The notes below the pieces were generated by a model. The model was not told the DNA's origin and did not search any database. It was given only the letters and a program-made list of their open reading frames with translations. Source: Acidobacteriota bacterium (lineage in GTDB: Bacteria > Acidobacteriota > Holophagae > Holophagales > Holophagaceae). From it: DNA of 64,000 bases. A program made the position numbers and the translations under genes. Shown piece by piece: positions 57,246 through 64,000 of the stretch; positions within the stretch are counted from its first letter, which is position 1; each line of letters starts with the position of its first letter. The DNA is taken from positions 62,001 to 126,000 of the forward strand of contig JACPUT010000004.1 of NCBI GenBank assembly GCA_016192145.1, written 5' to 3'.

Positions 57246-58379
57246 TCAGGACCCCGGCCGCCCCGCCGCCTTGTTCTCCAGCAGGCGCTTGGCCTCGCGC
57301 CGCAGCATCTCGGGCACGTTCTTGTCCTTCATGATGAGCTTGATATCGGCTTCCATGAGTCGCTTGAAGTGGGTCATGGCGATGGGGAGCGGGGTCTTGG
57401 GATTCATGACGAGGCTCTTGTAGATGGTGTATTTCTTCATCCAATCGCGGTTGGCGGCGATGACGCGGAGCACCTCCTCATTGATGGTGCGCATGTTGGC
57501 GATGTAGGCGACCTCGCCCTCGGTGATGCGGCCGTTGCGGATCACGGCCACCTGGATGAGACGGTTGGCCTCGCGGATGAGGATCGTGCGCTCTTCCTTG
57601 CCGCCCTTGGTGGCCAGCATGATCTTCTGATTCGTCTTCAAGCGCATGACGCGCTGGGTGAGGCTGAGGCTGATGGGGTTGCCTTCCTCGTCCACGATGG
57701 GCTCATCACCCAGGCGGGCACGACGCTCCTCGCCCTCGAAGGGTTCATCCCCTTCGCGGCGATCCGCATCCACGCCCGCGGGCAGCTCCACCTTGGGCAT
57801 GGGAAGTTCGGCCCAGGCCTTGTCCAGGCGGCCGGCTTCCACGTCGTCGATGACGGCCAGGCGCTCCTGCTTGAGGCTCTCGGGCCCCTGCTTGAGCACG
57901 TCGAAGCGGAATTCCTCGATGCGCCGCTTGAGGTTGTAATCGCACTCCGGATGTTCCTCGAGGAGATCGAGGATCTGGGGTCGCTCCAGCCACTTCACCT
58001 GGTTGTTCGAGACGATGGGCAGCGCGGGCCCAGGGAGGAAAGGCACGGCCTCTTCGAGAATGCCGGACGTGATCCCCGAGTGGAGCAGCGCCGGATCGAG
58101 GAGGGTCATCTCCTTCCGGAATCGAAGGATCAGGCGCAGCGGATCCGGCGGATCGATGGGCCCCAGCAGCACGCCCGCGATGAGCGACTCGGGCATCCCT
58201 TCGAAGGTCGCCCGCGCCTTCTCTTGATGGGCGCCTTCGCTCAGTGCCGCATGGCTCAGGGCCTGGAGGAGGTCGAGGGGAGGGACCGGCAGCGCGCCCC
58301 CCAGCAGGGCGCTGATCATCGGGTCAGGCAGCTGGTTCGCGAGGAATTTTTGTACGATCGGATGCACGGCTACCCTCAC
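57246..58379 (-). CDS. Uncharacterised helical-repeat-like protein
   Basis: 377 residues from GTG 58379, overlapping the preceding gene by GTGA. Two parts are visible: an N-terminal helical half (residues 1-175, repeated amphipathic helices, HEAT-like in character) and a C-terminal half with KTNQKIMLATKGGKEERTILIREANRLIQVAVIRNGRITEGEV and a final NPKTPLPIAMTHFKRLMEADIKLIMKDKNVPEMLRR segment. I have seen this C-terminal pattern in uncharacterised proteins of Acidobacteria and Deltaproteobacteria, without a function. It is co-transcribed with the RodZ-like gene. Confidence 0.7.
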   Translation of the reverse strand: MRVAVHPIVQKFLANQLPDPMISALLGGALPVPPLDLLQALSHAALSEGAHQEKARATFEGMPESLIAGVLLGPIDPPDPLRLILRFRKEMTLLDPALLHSGITSGILEEAVPFLPGPALPIVSNNQVKWLERPQILDLLEEHPECDYNLKRRIEEFRFDVLKQGPESLKQERLAVIDDVEAGRLDKAWAELPMPKVELPAGVDADRREGDEPFEGEERRARLGDEPIVDEEGNPISLSLTQRVMRLKTNQKIMLATKGGKEERTILIREANRLIQVAVIRNGRITEGEVAYIANMRTINEEVLRVIAANRDWMKKYTIYKSLVMNPKTPLPIAMTHFKRLMEADIKLIMKDKNVPEMLRREAKRLLENKAAGRPGS

Positions 58380-59191
58380 TGCGGAGTCTCTTCAATCTCG
58401 GGGGCTCCGCCCGGAGGCAGGGCCTTGGGCTTCGGCTTGATCCAGCGCCCTTCGGCATCGAATCGCCCCTCCCAATCCTCGCCGACCGCCGCCCCGTGGT
58501 CGATGGCCTCGCCGGCAACTTCCACCCGCACGACGCCTGCGTTGGAAAGCCGGAGCCGGAAGGCACCCTTCACCCTCAACTTCCAGGGTTCGGACACCCG
58601 TAGGGTCCGGGTGAGTTGAAGGCCTCCCTCCCCTTCCAGGATGGCATCCGCCACATCCTGGGCCCGGAGGCTCACGAGCATTCCGGCCTCGGTATGGGGC
58701 GCTTCGGGGAGCATATCCCCAAGCACGGGATAGGCCGTTTGAGCGGGAGGCGGCGGTGGAGGCACATAGGTTCCGGGATGTTCCGGCAGCCAGCTGAGGG
58801 TGGTCGTGCGTTGCCCCAGGCGCGGGCCGGGCACGACCAGCCACCCGAGGAGCAGAAGGCAGAGGGCGCTCAGCCCCACCACGGCCCACCGTTCCATGCG
58901 CTCTTGGGCCGGATCAACGGGGGGCGTCTCCGGCAGGCCTGGCAGGGCTTCGAATGCTTCCACATGGTCGGCGAGGTCCACCCCCAGCCGATCCGCCAGT
59001 TGCCGCACCAAGGGGCGCACGCCGCCGGGCGGGAAGGCCTTCCACCGGCCCTCCTCCAGGGCCTGGAGCTGGGAGGGATGGAGGTTCACCTCCTCCGCCA
59101 GGTACTCCCGGCTCAACGTCCTGGCCAGCCGGGCTTGCCGCAGCACCTGCCCGAGGTGGGAAGCCCCTCCCGGATCCTCGACGGCGTTCAC
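58376..59191 (-). CDS. RodZ-like protein (HTH, membrane anchor, DUF4115)
   Basis: 271 residues from GTG 59191, overlapping the MoxR stop by 4 nt. N-terminal HTH_25-like domain (LGQVLRQARLARTLSREYLAEEVNLHPSQLQALE, about 12-75), a transmembrane segment (about 103-125, WAVVGLSALCLLLLGWLVV), a Pro-rich linker and a C-terminal beta domain with GAFRLRLSNAGVVRVEVAGEAI, the DUF4115 pattern. RodZ links MreB to the cell-wall elongasome. Here it is next to MoxR and an unknown gene, with no mreB in view. Confidence 0.85.
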   Translation of the reverse strand: MNAVEDPGGASHLGQVLRQARLARTLSREYLAEEVNLHPSQLQALEEGRWKAFPPGGVRPLVRQLADRLGVDLADHVEAFEALPGLPETPPVDPAQERMERWAVVGLSALCLLLLGWLVVPGPRLGQRTTTLSWLPEHPGTYVPPPPPPAQTAYPVLGDMLPEAPHTEAGMLVSLRAQDVADAILEGEGGLQLTRTLRVSEPWKLRVKGAFRLRLSNAGVVRVEVAGEAIDHGAAVGEDWEGRFDAEGRWIKPKPKALPPGGAPEIEETPQ

Positions 59192-60156
59192 GGCTTCCAG
59201 CCGACGGGAACCTCGGCCACGAGGCGCCCCAACTGATCGCGCCGTTCCGCCCGGGCCAGGCGCCGATCATCCAAGGTGCCCCGATGGGCCATCACATCCT
59301 TGAAGGTGGCCTGCAGATCATCCGGGGTCACGAAGTCCCGATTGGAGAGCCAGGCCTCGGCCTGGGCCAACTTCAGCCAATGGCGCAGGGCCCGGGTGGA
59401 GCAGAAGGAACCCGACTGTCGCAACCGCAGGGCCACGCGCTCCGCGTAATCCAGGAGGGGGTCGCTCAGGCGCAGCTCACCCACCTGATGCCGCACGAGA
59501 CGCCATCCCTCCAGGTCCAAGCAGGGGGTGAGGCGATCCAGCCGCTCCGTGCCCGCCTCGCCCCGCAGCACCTTCCGCTCGGCGGCGGGGTCGGCGTAGC
59601 CGAGGTGGAGCACGCAGCTGAACCGATCCAGCTGGCTCTCGGGCAACGGGAAGGTGCCGGCATGATCCAAGGGGTTCTGCGTGGCCACGACGAAGAAGGG
59701 ATCCGGAAGGGGGTGGGTGCTGCGGTCCAGGGTGACCTGGCCTTCCACCATCACCTCCAGCAGGGCGCTTTGGGTCTTGGGGCCGATGCGGTTCAGCTCA
59801 TCCAGGAGCAGTACATTGCAGAAGACGGGCCCGGGCTGGAAGCGGAAGGCCTGGGCCGTACCATCCCAGAGGTGCACGCCGAGGAGATCGGAAGGGAGCA
59901 GATCGTTGGTGCCCTGCACCCGCTGGAAGGTGCCGCCCAGGAGCTGGGCCAGGCCCTTGGCCAGCGTCGTCTTGCCCACGCCGGGCACGTCCTCCAGCAG
60001 CAGGTGCCCACCGGCGAGGAGCGTGGCCAGGGCCCGACGAACCTGGACCTCCTTGCCGACCACCACCGACTGGAGCAACTGCAACCCTCCCAGCACGGCC
60101 TTGCGGAGGGCCTCCGCCGAACGGTGCTCCAGGGGCTGGACGGGGGGGACGTTCAT
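59188..60156 (-). CDS. MoxR-type AAA+ ATPase
   Basis: 322 residues from ATG 60156. Walker A LEDVPGVGKTTLAKGLAQ, Walker B VLLLDELNRI, and the segment ATQNPLDHAGTFPLPESQLDRF (the MoxR signature) are all present. MoxR ATPases act as chaperones for metalloproteins or membrane complexes, and usually precede a DUF58 gene; here a RodZ-like gene follows instead. The three-gene overlap (GTGA, GTGA) supports one operon. Confidence 0.93.
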   Translation of the reverse strand: MNVPPVQPLEHRSAEALRKAVLGGLQLLQSVVVGKEVQVRRALATLLAGGHLLLEDVPGVGKTTLAKGLAQLLGGTFQRVQGTNDLLPSDLLGVHLWDGTAQAFRFQPGPVFCNVLLLDELNRIGPKTQSALLEVMVEGQVTLDRSTHPLPDPFFVVATQNPLDHAGTFPLPESQLDRFSCVLHLGYADPAAERKVLRGEAGTERLDRLTPCLDLEGWRLVRHQVGELRLSDPLLDYAERVALRLRQSGSFCSTRALRHWLKLAQAEAWLSNRDFVTPDDLQATFKDVMAHRGTLDDRRLARAERRDQLGRLVAEVPVGWKP

Positions 60157-60193
60157 TCAACCAGTATGGGGCCCGGGGGCTTCTAATGGGATC

Positions 60194-60210
60194 ACTTGGA
60201 CACGCGCCTA
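60194..60210. repeat. Half-copy of the murG-proximal palindrome arm
   Basis: ACTTGGACACGCGCCTA matches ACTTGGACACGCTCCTA at 38875-38891 with one difference. Both copies end at a gene terminus: the stop codon of the NtrC-like gene (60208-60210) lies in this copy and the murG stop in the other. Confidence 0.5.
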
Positions 60211-61419
60211 ACCTTCGATGGGAATCCCGTGATCGCGGAGCCGCTGCCCGAGCACGCGAACCGTGAGCTCAAGGGCCTCCGCGGCTTTGGGAAGGTCGCC
60301 ACCGGATCGTTCCAGGGCCCGCCGGAGGAGGCGCTCCTCGGCTTGTCGGAGGATCTCCTTTTCCATCGTTTCCAGGGACCCTTCCCCCGGCCAGCCGAGG
60401 ATGAGGGGATCCTGCTCCGCGAGGCCGAGATCCCGGAAGCCCCGGATCACGGGCCCCCGATGGAAGCGGGCCGTGCGCAGGGCCAGGGCTTCCAGCTCCC
60501 GCAGATTCCCGGGCCAGGGGTGCTCCAACAATTCCCGCTCCGAGGCCCGATCCAGCTGGGGACTGAGGCGGCCCTCGCGCTGGCAGGCCCGCTCGAGGCA
60601 GAGCCGGAACAGGGGCAGGATATCCTCCCGCCGTTCCCGCAGCCCGGGCACCCGCAGCTCAAGTACGCCGAAGCGCTCCCGGAGCCGCGCTCCAGGCGCC
60701 CCTATGGCCCCAGCCATCCAGCGCAGGCCGGGCTCCTCCATTTGCCGGATGATCGCCTCGCCCGCTTCGACCCCGGCGAGGTCGAGCCCTTGAAGGAAGA
60801 GGCTGCCTCCCGCCACCAGCCTCCGCTGGGAATCGGGCACGCCCTCGGGTCCCAACGCCTCTGAAGCCAGGGAGAGGTAGGGAGCCTTGGGATGGCGGAG
60901 GACGTGGAGCCGCCGGGCCGCGCGCCCCTTCCCCGCACCCCGGGGTCCCAGGAAGAGCACGGGCACCGTGGCTTCGGAGGCCTTCCGCAGGGCGGCATCC
61001 AGCTCCTTCAGGGCGGGGCTCGCCGCCACCCAGGGCTCCTGGGGACTGGGCGGAGGGGCGGAGGCCAGGGCCCGGAGGCGGTCCAGCAGGGCCAGGAAGG
61101 CGCCGAGCTCGAAGGGCTTGGGCAGGAAGTCATCGGCCCCGGCCTGCATGGCCTCCACGATGTCCCGGGCCTCCGCGAACGCGCTCATGAGCACCACCCG
61201 CAACCCCGGCTGCAGCCGCTTGGCCCGGTGGATCAGCTCCAGCCCGGTGAGCCCCGGCAGGCGGAGATCCGTGGCGAGCAGATCGAAGGGGCCCGCCTCC
61301 AGGGCGCGCAGCGCCTCCAGGGGATCCCCCAACGCCACCACCTCGAAGGGCGACCCCACCAGGGCCTGCTCGAGCAGGCGGCGGAAGCTGTCCTTGTCCT
61401 CCACCAGCAGCAACCTCAA
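60208..61419 (-). CDS. NtrC-type response regulator with degenerate ATPase domain
   Basis: 403 residues from TTG 61419 (GGAGGG site). Receiver domain with phosphoacceptor D51 (LLATDLRLPGL), an AAA+ domain and a C-terminal Fis-type helix-turn-helix (LRQAEERLLRRALERSGG, near the end KAAEALELTVRVLGQRLRDHGI). The ATPase motifs are degraded: Walker A GPRGAGKG, Walker B FLQGLD in place of FLDEI. The segment that should hold GAFTGA is missing, so sigma-54 contact is unlikely. Probably a DNA-binding regulator that no longer activates sigma-54. Alternatively it acts only as a repressor or adaptor. Confidence 0.88.
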   Translation of the reverse strand: MRLLLVEDKDSFRRLLEQALVGSPFEVVALGDPLEALRALEAGPFDLLATDLRLPGLTGLELIHRAKRLQPGLRVVLMSAFAEARDIVEAMQAGADDFLPKPFELGAFLALLDRLRALASAPPPSPQEPWVAASPALKELDAALRKASEATVPVLFLGPRGAGKGRAARRLHVLRHPKAPYLSLASEALGPEGVPDSQRRLVAGGSLFLQGLDLAGVEAGEAIIRQMEEPGLRWMAGAIGAPGARLRERFGVLELRVPGLRERREDILPLFRLCLERACQREGRLSPQLDRASERELLEHPWPGNLRELEALALRTARFHRGPVIRGFRDLGLAEQDPLILGWPGEGSLETMEKEILRQAEERLLRRALERSGGDLPKAAEALELTVRVLGQRLRDHGIPIEG

Positions 61420-61420
61420 G

Positions 61421-62782
61421 TCACCCTCCGCAACCCGCGATGAAGCGGCGGCTCTGGGCCTCCGCCTGCAGCTCGAAAAGGGCCTCGCCGTCCACGAGGC
61501 TGAGGTTGTGGGCCTTCACCCACCGGGCGAAGGCGGTCTTCTCCTTGTAGACCCACTCCACGGCCCACTTGAGGGATGGCAGGGCCGCCGAGAGGAGTTC
61601 CGGATAGGGCACGGGATCCCCGGGATCCATCCCCAGGCTCGTGGCCTGGATGACCCCCACGGGCTTCAACGTGGCCAGGGTGGAGGCCAGGGGCTGGGCC
61701 CGCCGCTTGACCAGCACGGCGGTGAAGCCCATGGCCTCCACCACGTCGCGGCTGGCGTTCGCCACGCCGCCATCGCCGAGGATCAGCACGGGCCCCTTGG
61801 GCAGGCCCTTCAGCTTGGCCAGGAGGGCCTCGGTATCCGTGTTCACCCCCTCCCAGGGATCGCCGGGTTGCCGCCGCCAGAGGGTGTTCGTGGGACCCCG
61901 GAGCCCAAGGGCCTCGGGAAGGCTCATCTTCAGGGGCGCGGTGATCGAGAGGCCCAACACGGGAAGGGCATCCAGGGCCTCCACCGCCTCTTCGGCCTCG
62001 GCGCATTCCAGCGGCAGGTAGACGAGATCCTTCCAGGACCGCTGGAAGCGGGGCGTGTGGTATTCGGGGCTGCGGCTGTGCAGCACGGGCGAGCCGATCA
62101 CCCCGCAAATGCCGTGGTCCTTGTGGAGCCGCGCCACGCGCCAGCTGCGCAGGGTCGCGAGGGGCAGCTGGCCCGGCGCCGCGGGGGGCCCATCATCCGG
62201 GCAGGCGTAGGTGAAGGCGCCGTTCCAGGCCCCCTGCATCACCCGGCTCACCATGCCCTTGGGCCCCATGAGAAAGGCGCTGAGCCGGAGCTCGTGATCG
62301 TGGGCCCAGGCCAGGGGCCCCTTGAGGCGCGCATTGTCCCCGAGCCGCTCGGCGTGGCCCACCCACTTCCAGGCATCGCCTTCGGGCAGGGCCTTGAGCC
62401 GGGTTTCCAGATCGAAGACCCCCGGCCTCACATGGACGCTGCGGAGCAGGCGGGTATGGGTTCGATGGGCCTCGAACCAGGCGGGCACCGCCAGATCCCA
62501 CTCCAGGTCGATCCAGGCGGGCCGGGCCTCCGCGGCGCGCTTGAGGTGGGCCATCCGACCGGCCTCGTCGGCGTCCGGCCATCGTCCGCCCTCCGAGGCC
62601 CGACGGCAGGTGACCAGGCAGCGCCGCTGCAGCATCTGCACCATTTCCGCGGGATCGCGATCGGGCCAGAGATCCAGGCGCAGCTCGGGCAGCGCGTCGT
62701 CACCCAGGCGGCGGCCGTAGGTCAAGCCCTCCTCCGGTTCGGGGTGGGTGAGCGTGACGATGTAGAAGGGCAACGGGGTCAT
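61421..62782 (-). CDS. Bifunctional 3-dehydroquinate dehydratase / shikimate dehydrogenase
   Basis: 453 residues from ATG 62782; the frame reads on upstream but the enzyme begins here (YIVTLTHPE). Residues about 5-205 match type I DHQ dehydratase (ELRLDLW, LVTCRRASEGG, LRSVHVRPGVFD with the catalytic His and, further on, WKWVG with the Schiff-base Lys, MGPKGMVSR). Residues about 215-450 match shikimate dehydrogenase (CGVIGSPVLHSRSPEYHTPRFQ, TAPLKMSL with catalytic Lys, GVNTDTEALLAKL). It performs steps 3 and 4 of the shikimate pathway. Fusion of these two is standard in plants and less common in bacteria. Confidence 0.92.
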   Translation of the reverse strand: MTPLPFYIVTLTHPEPEEGLTYGRRLGDDALPELRLDLWPDRDPAEMVQMLQRRCLVTCRRASEGGRWPDADEAGRMAHLKRAAEARPAWIDLEWDLAVPAWFEAHRTHTRLLRSVHVRPGVFDLETRLKALPEGDAWKWVGHAERLGDNARLKGPLAWAHDHELRLSAFLMGPKGMVSRVMQGAWNGAFTYACPDDGPPAAPGQLPLATLRSWRVARLHKDHGICGVIGSPVLHSRSPEYHTPRFQRSWKDLVYLPLECAEAEEAVEALDALPVLGLSITAPLKMSLPEALGLRGPTNTLWRRQPGDPWEGVNTDTEALLAKLKGLPKGPVLILGDGGVANASRDVVEAMGFTAVLVKRRAQPLASTLATLKPVGVIQATSLGMDPGDPVPYPELLSAALPSLKWAVEWVYKEKTAFARWVKAHNLSLVDGEALFELQAEAQSRRFIAGCGG

Positions 62783-62867
62783 GGGCGGCGGTCCAGGCTG
62801 GGCGGGCGTATGGGACACAGCTAACCACAGATGCCCGGCATCGGCCTCATCGGTGTTCGCCAGAAAC

Positions 62868-63665
62868 CTATTCGTGACGGCGGTTCCGGACCTTGGCGGC
62901 CTGCCACTGGGCCTCCATCTCATCGAGGGTACGGTGCTCCCAACCTCCGTGGTCCAGGGCATCATCCTCCACGGATTCGAAGCGCTTCCGGAACCGCACC
63001 ATCTGCTTGCGCAGGGCGGCATCGGGGTCCACGCCCTTGCGGCGGGCCCACTGCACGAGGGAGAAGAGCACGTCGCCGAACTCCGCCTCCACCCGCACGG
63101 GATCGCTTTCGGCCTGAAGCTCCGCGACCTCCTCCTTCACCTTGTCGAGCACGCCTTCCAGATCCGGCCACTCGAAGCCCACCTTGGCGCAGCGCTTCCC
63201 GATCTCCATGGCCTCATCCAGGGGGGAGAGGTGGGCGGTGCCTTCCAGCAGGCGCTTCTCCGCGGGCAGGCCCTTGGCCTTCCGCTCCCCGGCCTTGATG
63301 GCGTCCCAGTTCACGAGCACTTCGTCGGAGCCGGAGACATCCACGTCCGCGAAGAGGTGGGGATGGCGGCGCACCAGCTTCTCCACGATCACGCGCTCCA
63401 CGTCCGCCAGATCCCAGGCCCCGCGATCCTCGGCCATCTGGGCGTGGAAGACCACCTGCAGCCAGAGGTCCCCCAGTTCTTCCTTGAGATGGGCTTCGGT
63501 GGCGGGGTCCCCCGGCTTGTGCGCGGCCAGCGCCTCCAACACCTCCGCCGTCTCCTCGCGGAGGTGCCGCATGAGGCTTTGGTGGTCCTGCTCCAGATCC
63601 CAGGGGCAGCCCCGCTCGGGGTGCCGCAGGCGGCTCATGAGGGCGCGGAGTGTGGTGGGGGCCAT
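62868..63665 (-). CDS. mazG: Nucleoside triphosphate pyrophosphohydrolase MazG
   Basis: 265 residues. Two MazG domains in tandem: the first with EETAEVLEAL and HLKEELGDLWLQVVFHAQMAE, the second with VKEEVAELQAE and EAEFGDVLFSLVQWAR, each with the EExxE-type metal sites. It hydrolyses NTPs or dNTPs to monophosphates, a housekeeping role. Length fits the E. coli-type protein. Just downstream is a palindromic repeat (63676-63756). Confidence 0.95.
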   Translation of the reverse strand: MAPTTLRALMSRLRHPERGCPWDLEQDHQSLMRHLREETAEVLEALAAHKPGDPATEAHLKEELGDLWLQVVFHAQMAEDRGAWDLADVERVIVEKLVRRHPHLFADVDVSGSDEVLVNWDAIKAGERKAKGLPAEKRLLEGTAHLSPLDEAMEIGKRCAKVGFEWPDLEGVLDKVKEEVAELQAESDPVRVEAEFGDVLFSLVQWARRKGVDPDAALRKQMVRFRKRFESVEDDALDHGGWEHRTLDEMEAQWQAAKVRNRRHE

Positions 63666-63675
63666 GCAAAGAAAT

Positions 63676-63756
63676 TAACCGCGAATGACGCGAATGAGCG
63701 CGAATGGAGCCGCACTTGGCTTTCCATTCGCGCCCATTCGCGTCATTCGCGGTTCC
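63676..63756. repeat. CGCGAATGACGCGAAT inverted-repeat element, copy 2
   Basis: AACCGCGAATGACGCGAAT (from 63676) and its complement around 63730-63753, with CGCGAATGGA in the arms and a 21-nt loop. Same core as the copy at 45374-45478 but with different inner sequence. Sits in the 90-nt gap between mazG and the peptidase gene on the same strand. Confidence 0.8.
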
Positions 63757-64000
63757 TACTTCTTGAGGAACCCGCGCTTCCGCATCAGCGCGTCGGTGTT
63801 GACGTCGCGGCCGCGGAAGGCGCGGAAGGATTCGCCTTGGTCGCGGGTGTTGCCCACGGCGAGGATCTCCTTCTGGAAGCGGGCGGCGACGTCCTTATCC
63901 CAGGGGCCCTTCCCTTCGGTGAAGGCCTCCCACGCGTCGGCGGTGAGGGAATCGCTCCAGAGGTAGGCGTAGTAGCCGGCCTCGTAGCCCCCCACGCCGC
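63756..64000 (-). CDS. M3 family peptidase, C-terminal end (Dcp / oligopeptidase type), open at right edge
   Basis: 81 codons visible, open to the right edge; the frame at the edge reads GVGGYEAGYYAYLWSD. This matches the C-terminal end of M3 oligopeptidases (peptidyl-dipeptidase Dcp, OpdA): AGYYAYLWSDSLTADAWEAF, FQKEILAVGNTRDQGESFRAFRGR, NTDALMRKRGF. The catalytic HEXXH is outside the window. The gene stops next to the dispersed repeat. Whether Dcp or PrlC-type cannot be told from this end. Confidence 0.85.
   Translation of the reverse strand, partial: GVGGYEAGYYAYLWSDSLTADAWEAFTEGKGPWDKDVAARFQKEILAVGNTRDQGESFRAFRGRDVNTDALMRKRGFLKK

Noticed and set aside
1-64000. CRISPR array
   Set aside because: No series of regularly spaced direct repeats of 25-40 nt was seen on reading through; the repeats found are palindromic elements or short motifs.

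Overview
The window is high-GC bacterial DNA with dense, overlapping genes, many TTG/GTG starts and strong GGAG-type ribosome binding sites. The chromosomal half combines an MSHA-like type IV pilus/type II secretion cluster, electron-transfer flavoprotein genes, a PilT-like ATPase, an S41/deacetylase pair and a DHQ dehydratase-shikimate dehydrogenase fusion. This fits an Acidobacteriota member of the Holophagae (Geothrix-like). That assignment is inference from gene content; there is no 16S gene in the window.

Region A (1-15.36 kb) is the late half of a transposable, BcepMu-type mosaic prophage: Mu-like head genes (protease/scaffold I running in from the left edge, decoration protein, major head subunit T, FluMu N-domain protein, gp36, gp37) followed by a P2-like contractile tail (sheath, tube, chaperone E/E' with a GGGAAAG -1 slippery site, tape measure, U, X, D, V, W, J, I). 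The tail fibre is unusual: it ends in a glycine linker and a Hint (intein-like) autoprocessing domain. A perfect 16-bp stem-loop closes this block.

Region B (15.4-27.1 kb) is accessory DNA, probably cargo at the prophage right end or a separate island. It holds a res-mod restriction-modification pair of type III character, two unrecognised lower-GC genes that overlap by ATGA, and a helicase made of an N-terminal RelE-like domain fused to a UvrD-type motor. On the opposite strand lies a short secreted RHS protein (signal peptide, TPR, RHS core, C-terminal lytic transglycosylase), translationally coupled to a lipoprotein that is a plausible immunity protein. A 0.5-kb non-coding stretch (27.1-27.6 kb) with spaced repeats may contain the right end of the element.

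Region C (27.6-48.2 kb) is chromosomal core: cutA, glpX, two tandem DUF4442 genes, a divergent polysaccharide deacetylase with an S41 pseudo-protease, a lone flagellar rod-like protein, ddl, coaD, a double NTF2-fold protein, recG, a PilT-like ATPase with an altered Walker A, murG, a YfiR/hybrid kinase/response regulator operon, etfBA, a CNB-FHA protein, a free-methionine sulfoxide reductase and lpxK. Palindromic dispersed repeats occur between several of these genes.

Region D (48.2-57.0 kb, minus strand) is a tight pilus/secretion operon: pilin, PilB, PilC, second pseudopilin, PilM-PilN fusion, PilO, PilP, secretin. Region E (57.1-64.0 kb) holds tRNA-Gly(CCC), an uncharacterised protein, a RodZ-like protein, MoxR, a degenerate NtrC-type regulator, the aroD-aroE fusion, mazG and the C-terminal end of an M3 peptidase leaving the window on the right.
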